Part shown: in pieces, positions 16,794-25,538 of the stretch | How the letters are laid out: the number at the start of each line of letters is the position of its first letter | Position numbering within the stretch: the first letter of the stretch is position 1 | Assembly: GCF_007858185.1 (NCBI RefSeq) | Contig: NZ_VFES01000012.1 | Span: 1-64,000, forward strand | Direction: 5' to 3' | Origin: Pseudomonas grimontii | GTDB lineage: Bacteria > Pseudomonadota > Gammaproteobacteria > Pseudomonadales > Pseudomonadaceae | Length of the DNA stretch: 64,000 nt | Position numbers and translations under genes: made by a program | The notes under the pieces: model-generated | What the model was told of the DNA's origin: nothing | The model's input: only the letters and a program-made list of their open reading frames with translations | Database searches by the model: none

Positions 16794-17990
16794 TTACGCT
16801 TGGATCAAGCCATTGATCTTCACGGTCGGATTCACGTCAGCGTCGTAGTCCACGCCATCGACTTCAAAGCCGAACAAGCGCAGGAACTCAGCCTTATAGC
16901 CGGCGAAATCGCTGATCTCGTTGACGTTCTCGTCGGTGACCTGGTTCCACAAGGCCGCCACGGCGTCCTGGACCTTGGATTCCAGTTCGGCCAGGTCGGC
17001 ACGCAGGCGACCGTCAGCGTCGAGCTTCGGCTGGCTGCCGTACAGGCTGTCCTTGAACAGGCCGTAGACCTGCTCGATGCAGCCTTCGTGGGTGCCCTGC
17101 TCTTTCATCACTTTGAACAGCAACGACAAGTACAGCGGCATGATCGGGATCGCAGAGCTGGCCTGGGTGACCACGGCCTTGAGGACCGATACGCGGGCGT
17201 CGCCCTTCAGTGCCGCGAGGTTGTCGCGCAGGGTCAGGACTTTCTTGTCCAAGTCTTTCTTGGCTTCGCCGATCGAGCCGTTCCAGTAGATGTCCTGGGT
17301 CAGCTTCTCGCCGAGGTAGGTGAAGGCGGTGGTCTTGGCGCCTTCGGCCAACACGTCCGCATCACGCAGGGCGTCGATCCACAGCTGCCAGTCCGCGCCA
17401 CCCATGACATTCACGGTGCCGTCGATTTCTTCCTGGGTTGCAGGCTCGAGGGTGGTGTCGACTACAACGCCTTTGTCGGTGTTGATACCGCGCAGGGTCA
17501 CGGCCTTGCCGATTGGCTTGAGGGTGGAATTGTAGACTTCACCGGTCTTGGGATCGGTGCGGCGCGGGGCGGCCAGGCTGTAGACGACCAGGTCGATCTT
17601 GCCCAGGTCTTTCTTGATGGTTTCGATGGTCAGGCGCTTGATCTCGTCGGAAAACGCGTCGCCATTGATGCTCTTGGCGTACAGGCCTTTTTCAACCGCA
17701 AACTTCTCGAACGCAGCGCTGTTGTACCAGCCGGCGGAGCTCAGCTTGCCTTCTTCGCCTTCTTTCTCAAAAAACACGCCCAAGGTATCGGCGCCGCAGC
17801 CAAACGCAGCACTGATGCGCGCGGCCAGGCCGTAGCCGGTGGAAGCGCCGAGGACCAGCACCTTCTTCGGGCCATCCTGGATGGCGCCGTGCTCAGTTAC
17901 GTAGTCGATCTGTTCCTTGACGTTCGCCTCACAGCCAACAGGGTGAGCGGTCACACAGATAAAGCCACGAACCCGCGGTTTGATGATCAT
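16794..17990 (-). CDS. fabV: trans-2-enoyl-ACP/CoA reductase FabV (NADH)
   Basis: 398 residues starting at MIIKPRVRGFICVTAHPVGC. The NADH-binding turn is VLGASTGYGLAARISAAFG and the catalytic Y-x8-K is in TYLGEKLTQDIYWNGSIGEAKKDLDKK; the KIDLVVYSLAAPRRTDP segment is highly typical. FabV reduces enoyl-ACP in the last step of fatty-acid elongation and is the triclosan-insensitive isozyme of Pseudomonas. It stands as a single gene. Start fixed by family similarity; the in-frame extension to 18035 is upstream sequence. Confidence 0.96.
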   Translation of the reverse strand: MIIKPRVRGFICVTAHPVGCEANVKEQIDYVTEHGAIQDGPKKVLVLGASTGYGLAARISAAFGCGADTLGVFFEKEGEEGKLSSAGWYNSAAFEKFAVEKGLYAKSINGDAFSDEIKRLTIETIKKDLGKIDLVVYSLAAPRRTDPKTGEVYNSTLKPIGKAVTLRGINTDKGVVVDTTLEPATQEEIDGTVNVMGGADWQLWIDALRDADVLAEGAKTTAFTYLGEKLTQDIYWNGSIGEAKKDLDKKVLTLRDNLAALKGDARVSVLKAVVTQASSAIPIMPLYLSLLFKVMKEQGTHEGCIEQVYGLFKDSLYGSQPKLDADGRLRADLAELESKVQDAVAALWNQVTDENVNEISDFAGYKAEFLRLFGFEVDGVDYDADVNPTVKINGLIQA

Positions 17991-18297
17991 AAAATTTCTG
18001 CCTCTTCCAAGGTGCCGAAGGCCAGTGGTGGCCATTCAACTTCAATCGTACCGGTCTATGACGTCCGAAAAACCGAAGCGTCACGATAGTCGCAAATCTT
18101 CTGTTTACAAAATCCAATCCACACAAGCCCACAAGGGTTAAAACTGTGTCGAGCCTTCACAATTTCGCACTATTTAAAACGCCAATCCGCTGCCGGACGC
18201 CTTATCATGACGGAGTTGTTTCATTATGTTTCAAAACCCACCACTCGCGGCCACGGATCCGGACCTGTCGAATGGCGTCCTCCTGGAGCTGTGTTGC
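17991..18297. other. divergent promoter region fabV / hydroxylase-like gene
   Basis: About 300 bases without a gene. An in-frame open stretch precedes the plus-strand gene (from 18226), but the GGAG-preceded ATG at 18298 is the better start. The middle (18060-18190) is AT-richer than its surroundings and probably holds both promoters. No operator was recognised. Confidence 0.4.
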
Positions 18298-19122
18298 ATG
18301 AACAAGTCTGCTTTGCGTAAGAAAGCCGTATCGGTCGCCTGGGTGCTCGGCGTACTGCTGATTATCGATGTGTTCCCCGAAACCACGCTGGTGTTCCTCT
18401 GCCTGGTCCTGGTGTGTGGCGTTTACGACTTCCTGCGTAACGGCCTGTATGACAAGCCCACCTTCAAGAAATACTTTATCGGCAGCGGCCGTAACACCTG
18501 GCTGCTGGCGCCGTTCAACACCCTGTTCGACCTGCTGAGCTCGCGCAACCGTCACGTTTACACGATGCGCGACCTGCCGCCCGCCTGGCGCGCAGACCTG
18601 CAACAGGTGCTCGATGACGCCATGTCCCACAAGGATGAAATCATCGGCTACCTGGACGAACGCATGGCCGAGAAGAAGCGCGGCATGTTGTTTTTCCAGT
18701 GGTACGGGCGGCCGATCGAAACCACCCTGGATATTCCTGAACTGCGCAAAAAGCTGCCATTCGTGAAAACCATCGGTGTGTCGGTATTCAACGAAAACCG
18801 CTCGACGTCCTTTCACTTCGGCCCCCTGCGCATGATGTTCCGTGTGCTCTACAACATGGCACCGGCGCCCCATCACGACGGCGTGTACATCCAGGTCGGC
18901 AAGCACAAGCATTACTGGCATGACGACCCGCTGTTTATCTTCGATGACACGCTGATGCATGCGTCCTTCAACAAAAATGACGCCAAGCGCTACTGCCTGT
19001 TTATCGACATCGTACGGCCGACGCCGCTGCCATCGGTGCTTAACGCCGTCATCGCGGGATTTGCCGGGCTGGTCTTCACCCTGCGTCGAGTTTTCTACAA
19101 AAACTGGAAGCTGATTGAGTAA
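18298..19122 (+). CDS. aspartyl/asparaginyl beta-hydroxylase-family membrane protein (LpxO-like)
   Basis: 274 residues with an N-terminal hydrophobic segment (AVSVAWVLGVLLIIDVF, then TLVFLCLVLVCGVYDFL) and a 2-oxoglutarate/Fe(II) dioxygenase-type domain. The first iron-binding histidine is probably in TSFHFGPLRMM and the second in FIFDDTLMHASFN; the aspartate of the usual HxD is replaced, as in the AspH group. LpxO members hydroxylate secondary acyl chains of lipid A at the inner membrane, and a role in envelope modification is the likely reading. A GGAG sits eight bases before ATG 18298. Substrate is not established. Confidence 0.7.
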   Translation: MNKSALRKKAVSVAWVLGVLLIIDVFPETTLVFLCLVLVCGVYDFLRNGLYDKPTFKKYFIGSGRNTWLLAPFNTLFDLLSSRNRHVYTMRDLPPAWRADLQQVLDDAMSHKDEIIGYLDERMAEKKRGMLFFQWYGRPIETTLDIPELRKKLPFVKTIGVSVFNENRSTSFHFGPLRMMFRVLYNMAPAPHHDGVYIQVGKHKHYWHDDPLFIFDDTLMHASFNKNDAKRYCLFIDIVRPTPLPSVLNAVIAGFAGLVFTLRRVFYKNWKLIE

Positions 19123-19269
19123 GTTCTGCGGCATGATGGTGTTGGACGGTATTTGCGCTCGGCCCTGCGCCTGAGGTAAATATTCGGCTCGTGCGCTCTA
19201 ACCTGCGCCCACCATTCTCAAGTCATCGCACCTCAACAGGTGCGGTGGCTGCGCTTTCAAGGAATCAGA

Positions 19270-20643
19270 ATGCCCCAACGCCAAGTCATCAATGCCTCCG
19301 TCAGCCCCAAGGGCAGCCTCGAAACCCTGTCCCAACGTGAAGTCCAGCAACTGAGCGAAGCCGGTACCGGCAGCATCTACACCCTGTTTCGCCAGTGCGC
19401 CCTGGCGATCCTCAACACCGGCGCGCATATCGATAACGCCAAGACCATCCTCGACGCCTACAAGAACTTTGAAGTGCGCATCCACCAGCAGGACCGTGGC
19501 GTGCGCCTGGAACTGCTGAACGCCCCCGCCGATGCTTTCGTCGATGGCGAAATGATCGCCAGCACCCGCGAAATGCTGTTCAGCGCCCTGCGCGACATCG
19601 TCTACACCGAGAACGAGCTGGACAGCCAGCGCATCGACCTGAGCAACTCCCAGGGCATCACCGACTACGTGTTCCACCTGCTGCGCAACGCCCGCACGCT
19701 GCGTCCGGGTGTGGAACCGAAGATCGTGGTGTGCTGGGGCGGGCACTCGATCAATACCGAAGAGTACAAATACACCAAGAAAGTCGGCCACGAACTCGGC
19801 CTGCGCAGCCTCGACGTATGCACCGGTTGCGGCCCAGGCGTGATGAAAGGCCCGATGAAGGGCGCGACCATTTCCCACGCCAAGCAACGCATTACCGGCG
19901 GGCGCTACCTGGGCCTGACCGAGCCGGGCATCATCGCCGCCGAAGCGCCGAACCCCATCGTTAACGAACTGGTGATCCTGCCGGACATCGAAAAACGCCT
20001 GGAAGCCTTCGTGCGCGTGGGCCACGGCATCATCATCTTCCCCGGCGGCGCCGGCACGGCCGAAGAGTTCCTGTACCTGCTGGGCATCCTGATGCACCCG
20101 GACAACCGCGACGTGCCCTTCCCGGTCATTCTCACCGGGCCGAAACAAGCCGCGCCGTACCTGCAACAACTGCATGCCTTCGTCGGCGCCACCCTCGGCG
20201 AAGCCGCGCAGGCGCACTACCAGATCATCATCGACGACCCGGCCGAAGTGGCCCGCCAGATGACTGCCGGCCTCAAGGCGGTGAAGCAGTTCCGCCGTGA
20301 GCGCAACGACGCGTTCCACTTCAACTGGCTGCTGAAGATCGACGAAGGCTTCCAGCGCCCGTTCGACCCAACCCACGAAAACATGGCCAGTCTGCAGCTG
20401 AGCCACACGCTGCCGCCCCATGAATTGGCGGCCAACCTGCGCCGTGCGTTCTCGGGGATCGTGGCGGGTAACGTGAAGGACAAGGGCATTCGCCTGATCG
20501 AACAACACGGTCCGTACGAGATCAACGGCGACCCGGCCATCATGAAGCCACTGGATGAGCTGTTGCAGGCGTTTGTCGCCCAGCACCGCATGAAGTTGCC
20601 GGGCGGCGCGGCGTATGTACCGTGCTATCGCGTGGTGCAGTGA
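19270..20643 (+). CDS. ppnN: pyrimidine/purine nucleotide 5'-monophosphate nucleosidase PpnN (LOG family)
   Basis: 457 residues starting at MPQRQVINASVSPKGSLETLSQREV. The central LOG/Rossmann domain carries CWGGHSINTEEYKY, CTGCGPGVMKGPMKGA and the catalytic FPGGAGTAEEFLYLLG motif; N- and C-terminal PpnN-specific domains are complete. PpnN cleaves nucleoside monophosphates to base and ribose 5-phosphate and is activated by (p)ppGpp in E. coli. An AAGGAA ribosome-binding site precedes the ATG at 19270. It is a single gene. Confidence 0.94.
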   Translation: MPQRQVINASVSPKGSLETLSQREVQQLSEAGTGSIYTLFRQCALAILNTGAHIDNAKTILDAYKNFEVRIHQQDRGVRLELLNAPADAFVDGEMIASTREMLFSALRDIVYTENELDSQRIDLSNSQGITDYVFHLLRNARTLRPGVEPKIVVCWGGHSINTEEYKYTKKVGHELGLRSLDVCTGCGPGVMKGPMKGATISHAKQRITGGRYLGLTEPGIIAAEAPNPIVNELVILPDIEKRLEAFVRVGHGIIIFPGGAGTAEEFLYLLGILMHPDNRDVPFPVILTGPKQAAPYLQQLHAFVGATLGEAAQAHYQIIIDDPAEVARQMTAGLKAVKQFRRERNDAFHFNWLLKIDEGFQRPFDPTHENMASLQLSHTLPPHELAANLRRAFSGIVAGNVKDKGIRLIEQHGPYEINGDPAIMKPLDELLQAFVAQHRMKLPGGAAYVPCYRVVQ

Positions 20644-20830
20644 GCTAGCCCGGCACTGTCGCGCATTTGATGACAGCCGCCAGGCTTCAACGGGCGGTCG
20701 GTCATAGTTTGTATCTGTTTGCGGCATGGGTAAGCGTGTGGCGGGGCTGAGTTCGGGCTAGGGCTTTATGACTCCGACTCACCCCTCCTCTGAAGAGCGA
20801 CCTATGGACCAACGGATATTGTCCTCCATC

Positions 20831-20854
20831 ATTCCTTACCCTAAGGTAAGGAAT
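20831..20854. promoter_or_regulatory. palindromic operator of the VapBC module
   Basis: ATTCCTTACC-CTAA-GGTAAGGAAT: ten-base perfect inverted repeats with a four-base spacer, 22 bases upstream of the antitoxin start. AbrB-fold antitoxins commonly bind such sites with their toxin to repress their own promoter. Binding here is inferred. Confidence 0.75.
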
Positions 20855-20875
20855 ATTATGTTGGAGATCTTTACT

Positions 20876-21118
20876 ATGGCGACCGCCACACTTACCTCAA
20901 AAGGGCAAATCACCATCCCCGTCCAAGTCAGGGCTGCACTGGGCCTGGAAACAGGCGACCGCGTCGAGTTCGTCGAAACGGAAGATGGCAAGTTTTCCAT
21001 CATTGCAGCGAGCAAGACTGTCCATGACCTCAAGGGGCTGATCCAGAAGCCTGCCAGGGCTGTGTCCATTGACGACATGAACCGTGCCATCGCGGCGCAG
21101 GGAGCGAAGGCTGGATGA
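20876..21118 (+). CDS. vapB: AbrB/MazE-fold antitoxin (VapB type)
   Basis: 80 residues starting at MATATLTSKGQITIPVQVRA, the classic SpoVT/AbrB swapped-hairpin opening, followed by LGLETGDRVEFVETEDGKF. The C-terminal tail (residues 45-80) is probably the toxin-binding part. The stop codon overlaps the toxin start by ATGA. Start set at 20876 because the AbrB motif begins there and the operator dyad lies just upstream. Confidence 0.9.
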   Translation: MATATLTSKGQITIPVQVRAALGLETGDRVEFVETEDGKFSIIAASKTVHDLKGLIQKPARAVSIDDMNRAIAAQGAKAG

Positions 21119-21510
21119 TCGGACTGGATACCAATGTACTGGTGCGCTACGTCACCCAGGATGATCCCGTTCAATCCCCCAAGGCATCCGAATTGATCGA
21201 ATCCCTCACCACGCTTTCGCCAGGGTTTGTCAGCCTGGTCTCCGTGGTGGAATTGGTATGGGTGTTACAGAGCTGCTACCAATCCGCCAAAAATGACATC
21301 GTCGTCGTTCTGGAAACCCTGCTGCGCACCCGTGAGCTGACCATCGAACATGCCGAAGTCATCTGGCAGGCGCTTCGACGGTTCACGGCCAACAACGCCG
21401 ATTTTGCCGACTGCCTGATAGAGCGCTGCGCCCACGCCGCCGGCTGCGAATACACCGCCACCTTTGACCTCAATGCGGCCAAGGCAGCAGGTATGGAGCG
21501 TCTGGCCTGA
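21115..21510 (+). CDS. vapC: PIN-domain ribonuclease toxin (VapC type)
   Basis: 131 residues. PIN-domain acidic residues are visible as D5 in IGLDTNVLVRY, E46 in SVVELVWVL, D96/D99 in NADFADCLI and D118 in TATFDLNAA. VapC toxins cut structured RNAs such as tRNA or rRNA. It is translationally coupled to the antitoxin gene by a four-base overlap. All catalytic positions appear intact, so the module is probably functional. Confidence 0.9.
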   Translation: MIGLDTNVLVRYVTQDDPVQSPKASELIESLTTLSPGFVSLVSVVELVWVLQSCYQSAKNDIVVVLETLLRTRELTIEHAEVIWQALRRFTANNADFADCLIERCAHAAGCEYTATFDLNAAKAAGMERLA

Positions 21511-21581
21511 GCCGTAGCATTGCGGCAACGGGTAGGCTTTGGTAAAAATCGCGCTTATCCCTGATCGAGAGAAAGCCCCAC

Positions 21582-21953
21582 GTGCGCACGCTTCTTCTTG
21601 CTGCCCTGGCCCTGACGCCGTCCCTCGCACTGGCCGAGATCATCTGGCCCGACCTGCCAAAGAGCTGCTTCGTCAGCGGGCGCTCTGCCACCAGTGTGGA
21701 TGTCGACACCGGCTGCGCAGCGTTCCTGATCAATGTGCAAGGCAAAGCGGCGGGTACGCCGATCAAGGTGGATATTCCCCAATACGCTTTACACATCGAC
21801 GAAGCCACCGGCAAAGAGACGCCAGTGATCATCATCCAGGCCGAAGAGAACGGAGAGGTCAAGGCCGTGGGATACAAGGAGCTGGGCACCGATCAACTCG
21901 GTGCCGCGCTGCTACGGGAAATACGGTTCCTGGGTACAAGGAAGCCATCCTAG
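21582..21953 (+). CDS. small exported protein of unknown function
   Basis: 123 residues with GTG start and a clear signal peptide (MRTLLLAALALTPSLALAE). The mature part has two cysteines (CFVSG, TGCAAF) that could form a disulfide, and is otherwise beta-rich. I recognise no family. It converges on the lipoprotein gene at 21960-22289, only six bases away. Confidence 0.65.
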   Translation: MRTLLLAALALTPSLALAEIIWPDLPKSCFVSGRSATSVDVDTGCAAFLINVQGKAAGTPIKVDIPQYALHIDEATGKETPVIIIQAEENGEVKAVGYKELGTDQLGAALLREIRFLGTRKPS

Positions 21954-21959
21954 TCGGGC

Positions 21960-22289
21960 TCAACGAACCCAGCCACCGCCCTGCCAGTGGTAACCATCAT
22001 TACGCTGCACCCAATGCGGATGCACATAACGATAGCCTTCGCGCACCGGCTCCCAATGGCCGTGTACGGCAACGTAGCGACCGCCTTCCCAGCGCCAGTA
22101 ACCACGTGACCATATGTAGCCTTCACGTACGGCAGGCTCGACTTCGATGACCTGAACCGGCGGCGGTTGTGGCGCCACCACCTCGACATATTCACGCTGC
22201 ACAGGCCGGCGCTCATGCACCACGCGCTCCTGCACACACCCGGACGCCGCGACGACAACTGCCGCTAATGCCGCGTAACGTAACAACAT
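21960..22289 (-). CDS. YXWGXW-type repeat lipoprotein
   Basis: 109 residues. A lipoprotein signal (MLLRYAALAAVVVAASGC, lipobox AASGC) is followed by a Pro/Val-rich linker and aromatic repeats of the YxWxxGYW / GxYVxVHGHWE kind. Such proteins are small envelope lipoproteins of unknown role. Start at 22289 follows a GGGGG-rich ribosome-binding site; the longer frame upstream lacks features. Confidence 0.75.
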   Translation of the reverse strand: MLLRYAALAAVVVAASGCVQERVVHERRPVQREYVEVVAPQPPPVQVIEVEPAVREGYIWSRGYWRWEGGRYVAVHGHWEPVREGYRYVHPHWVQRNDGYHWQGGGWVR

Positions 22290-22421
22290 ACAACCCCCTC
22301 GGGCGTTATCGCCCCACACTTGCACCGGTAAAAAATGCCTCCGTGTTTTAGCCGTGCTCCTGCTCAGGTCTGGGTACTTTTTTAACAGGTTGTGTCTGTC
22401 GGATTGCTGAAGCAGCACGCA

Positions 22422-23318
22422 TCAAGGGTGACCGAAGCGTCCCAACACCGCTTCGACAAAGCGTCTCAGCTTGGCCGTACGCTGGCGATTCGCCGTGTAG
22501 ACAAGGTGCATCGGCCGGCTCGGCGCTTCATAGTCCGGCAGCACCCGGACCAATTCGCCCCTGGCCAATGCCCCACGCAAAAAGTCTTCGGGGCCGAGCA
22601 CGATGCCAAAGCCATCCAGCGCGGCGGACATCAAGGCTCTGCTTTCATTGATCTGCAAACGGCTGGCAACCTGCACCTTGTACGGCGTCGAATCCTGGGA
22701 GAACACCCACTCGCGATCCGCCGGCCGCGACCAGAAGGCATATCCGAGGCATTCGTGACGCTCAAGGTCCGCTGGGGCCTGCGGGGTTCCGCGTGCCGCC
22801 AGGTACTCCGGCGAAGCACAGACCACCAAGCGGTAAGGTGCCAGCGGCCGGGCTGTCAGACCGGTGGTCGCCAGGGGGCCGATACGAAAAGCGGCTTCAT
22901 AGCCCTCCTCCACCAGGTCCACGAAACGGTCGGTCAAGTGCAGGTCGATTTCCACATCCGGGTTATCGCGCAGGAACCCGGTAATCAACGGCATCAGGCT
23001 GTTGGAGCCAAAGGTTACCGGAGCGGTGATTTTCAGTTTGCCGCGCGGCGTGTCGTTCATGATCTGCGCCAGTGAATCGGCAGCCTCGGCTTCTACCAGG
23101 ATATGTTTGCAACGCTCGTAGTACGCGCTCCCCAACTCCGTCAGGCTTTGCCTTCGAGTGGTGCGGTTAAGTAAGCGAGCACCCAGCCGCTGCTCCAACG
23201 CGGCGACATGTTTGGCCACCATCTGCGGCGACATGCTCAAGCGCTCGGCAGCCCGCGCGTACGAGCCCAACTCAGCAGCCATCACAAAGGCATTCATGCT
23301 CGACAGCCGATCCATCAT
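22422..23318 (-). CDS. LysR-family transcriptional regulator
   Basis: 298 residues. HTH in AAELGSYARAAERLSMSPQM, effector domain from GKLKITAPVTFGSNSLMP to PSRPMHLVYTANRQRTAKLR. It is divergent from the oxidoreductase gene interrupted by the genomic island, so that gene was probably its target. Two adjacent ATG codons (23318 and 23315) could start it. It belongs to the same broad group as the regulator at 13731-14636. Confidence 0.86.
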   Translation of the reverse strand: MMDRLSSMNAFVMAAELGSYARAAERLSMSPQMVAKHVAALEQRLGARLLNRTTRRQSLTELGSAYYERCKHILVEAEAADSLAQIMNDTPRGKLKITAPVTFGSNSLMPLITGFLRDNPDVEIDLHLTDRFVDLVEEGYEAAFRIGPLATTGLTARPLAPYRLVVCASPEYLAARGTPQAPADLERHECLGYAFWSRPADREWVFSQDSTPYKVQVASRLQINESRALMSAALDGFGIVLGPEDFLRGALARGELVRVLPDYEAPSRPMHLVYTANRQRTAKLRRFVEAVLGRFGHP

Positions 23319-23417
23319 TCACCACTCCCAGTAACAACATCCACACCAAAACGACGATTTATCGCCAATTAGTTGCCAATCATCATAGCCGCTCCCCCCA
23401 TTCATTGGAGCAAGACC

Positions 23418-23681
23418 ATGAAGATTGGTGTTATTGGAGCAGGCTTTATCGGGCGCGCCGTGGCCCAACTGGCGCTGGCGGCCGGGCACGAAGTGATGTT
23501 GAGTAACTCCCGCGGCCCACACACCATGAGCAGCGTAGTGAGCGGCATACTCGGCGTGCAGGTGGGCAGCGCCGACGACGCCGCCAGATTCGGCGATGTG
23601 GTGCTCGTGGCGATCCCCCTGGAGCATTACCGCAGCGTCCCGGCGCAATGGCTGGAAGGCAAGACCGTGATGGACGCCAAC
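23418..23681 (+). pseudogene. 5' part of an NADP-dependent F420-reductase-like oxidoreductase, split by the island
   Basis: ATG at 23418 opens MKIGVIGAGFIGRAVAQLAL, a Rossmann GxGxxG motif followed by AAGHEVMLSNSRGP, where the SNSRGP end suggests NADP binding. The frame reaches TVMDAN at 23681 and then runs into foreign sequence, ending 26 codons later. The missing remainder resumes in frame at 35330 with NNYYPNRDG. The intact gene would encode about 220 residues. As it stands the enzyme cannot be made, unless the island excises. Confidence 0.88.
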
Positions 23682-23692
23682 AGATCCGGACC

Positions 23693-23715
23693 CTTAGTAA
23701 CCGTTAGCAGGACTT
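23693..23715. repeat. left imperfect terminal inverted repeat of the island
   Basis: CTTAGTAACCGTTAG-CA-GGACTT. The reverse complement of the right end (35304-35323) reads CTTGCTAAACGTTAGGACTT; they agree except for three substitutions and a two- to three-base gap. It probably belongs to the recombinase-binding end. Confidence 0.6.
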
Positions 23716-23759
23716 TTACTCTTAAATTTCAACAGCTTGCTTCCTCTAACTATTTCTAA

Positions 23760-24257
23760 AAGTTTAGAGGATCGCATTTTACTGAGCCCGGCCAAATGCA
23801 AGAATTTCTATGATGCCACTCTAAATACATTTCTTAATCGTTGAGACCCAACCCGAAGTGGGACTCTTTAAGAAAAGCTGTGCCTAGAAAAATCGATAGC
23901 CGCCAATGTTCAACCATTGGACGAACAGAAAGCAATTTGACTTGACTAGTCGGGCCTGTTGAGCCGAAAAGTGGATAACAAGGTATGGTTGAATTCTGTG
24001 GCACGTTTTTCACCTGGGCATATACGTTGGCGCAAGCGTTTTGACGACTCAAATTTTTCCGCCGAAAGTGTATGCTAGCCTGACGTTCTATCGCTAAATT
24101 AGAATGATCGAGCGAGAATTACGCGCGCAGAGGCTAAGGTAGCTGCCGTCGCGAGGAAAGCACAGCGTCTGCTGGCAGGAGCCTCTCAAGAAACTGAGAT
24201 GTGTGTGCGAACGCGTGTCCATGGCAGGTTACAAAAAACTCAGGGGAAGGGTATTCG
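23760..24257. other. gene-poor left end of the island
   Basis: About 500 AT-rich bases between the island end and the first cargo gene. A 72-codon minus-strand frame (23834-24052) has no recognisable features and is not called. A GC-richer stretch (24115-24190) precedes the first cargo gene and may hold its promoter or a structured leader; no RNA family was recognised. Confidence 0.4.
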
Positions 24258-25538
24258 ATGGATAGGAAGATAGCAGTAGCTCGATGTCACGAGATTCAGC
24301 TTGCTATGAAGGACAAGGAAGTAGCGCGATTTGAAACTATTCCTGAGATTGGCATGGCAGTTCAGTTGGCTCTGCATATACGGGGTCTTCCCGTGATTGA
24401 GTATGAGCTTTTAAAGCTGGTGGCTACAACGTTAATTGGTATTCCAAGGTTAGCCGTTGACAGAATCGTAACCCTTCTGGATGAGGTAGAGTTTGTACGA
24501 CTGAGTAAAGATGGAAAAAGAATTAAAGCGGTCCTTCCCACAGTTCCTTATTTTGAGGAGTTGTATGAGGGGCTGGGTGAGTATCTTGAAACTGAAAGTA
24601 AAATAGACGAATTCGAAAGTCTTACTCTAGAAATCGTCGACAAACTAGCGGGCTCTCCATATAACGCAGACGCTTTAGCAGGCAAACTAGGTGCTGATCG
24701 CAAGGATTTCGATAGCAGTATCGAACTTGGAACAAAAGGTAGTTTTTTAATCAGTAGGCGACATCGATCAAAGGATGTCCTTATGAACCCTACTTATTTT
24801 TCCGAAAATGGAGATGTTTTCGCTGATCATGTGGCTAAATGTGGCGCCAAAACAGTTCAAAGAACCCTGGAGTTATTAAAAGCAGCACAGGGTTGGCCGT
24901 TGTCCCTCATCATTAAAAGAGGGGAGATAGCAGGAAATGCGGTTTCGGCTGACGAAATAGCCTTGCTCAGCCGTCTAGCTCAGGACGGGGTAGTTAAACC
25001 ACCTTCCATTACAACTACACATACCGGCCAGTCGCTATTTATGTTTACCCCCACTCCTGGCCATGTGAATATAAGCCCTCTGAAAAGAGAGCAGTATGAA
25101 CGGGCACTTGCTATTGTTTCTGCGGTCAGGCAAGGCGAGTTACTGCCAAACAAGTATCGAATAAGAAGCCCGGGGGCAGTGCTGTATACTTTAAAGAATG
25201 AGTTGCAGCTTAGACCGACTAGTGACTATGCGGAGCAATATCAAAACCTAGAGCATCTAAGGATAGCTCGCCTTGAAAAACTGGATAATGGATATAGGCA
25301 ACTTAAGATCGTTGATACACCTGAGAATCGAGAGTCGCTCAACATTGCATATCAGTTAGTTCAAGGAGAAAAAATCCCTGAGCTTTTAGTCGATCAAGAG
25401 GCCATCATGGCTATGGGCGGAACACAAGAATACGTCGAGTCTCTCGTGAGCTCAAGAATTATGCGTGACAAGGGGCAAATTACCCTATCTGAAGAAAGTG
25501 GTCATGAAATCACACAACTTCTTCTTGAGGGCTTTTGA
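24258..25538 (+). CDS. unrecognised island cargo protein, winged-helix-like
   Basis: 426 residues from ATG 24258 (MDRKIAVARCHEIQLAMKDK), preceded by AGGGGAAGGG. I recognise no named family. Helical segments with short basic beta-hairpins suggest repeated winged-helix units: about residues 45-90 (ELLKLVATTLIGIPRLAVDR ... FVRLSKDGKRIK) and 125-165 (EIVDKLAGSPYNADALAGKL). No catalytic motif is visible. The stop codon is immediately followed by the ATG of the nuclease-like gene, so the two are translationally coupled and probably act together. The gene is AT-rich, unlike the host. A DNA-sensing or regulatory partner of the nuclease is the best guess, and it is only a guess. Confidence 0.7.
   Translation: MDRKIAVARCHEIQLAMKDKEVARFETIPEIGMAVQLALHIRGLPVIEYELLKLVATTLIGIPRLAVDRIVTLLDEVEFVRLSKDGKRIKAVLPTVPYFEELYEGLGEYLETESKIDEFESLTLEIVDKLAGSPYNADALAGKLGADRKDFDSSIELGTKGSFLISRRHRSKDVLMNPTYFSENGDVFADHVAKCGAKTVQRTLELLKAAQGWPLSLIIKRGEIAGNAVSADEIALLSRLAQDGVVKPPSITTTHTGQSLFMFTPTPGHVNISPLKREQYERALAIVSAVRQGELLPNKYRIRSPGAVLYTLKNELQLRPTSDYAEQYQNLEHLRIARLEKLDNGYRQLKIVDTPENRESLNIAYQLVQGEKIPELLVDQEAIMAMGGTQEYVESLVSSRIMRDKGQITLSEESGHEITQLLLEGF

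Noticed and set aside
16800..18089. 429-codon plus-strand frame
   Set aside because: Mirror of fabV; no recognisable protein.
19198..20727. 509-codon minus-strand frame
   Set aside because: Mirror of ppnN.
23834..24052. 72-codon minus-strand frame at the left island end
   Set aside because: No family, no ribosome-binding site and no conserved look.
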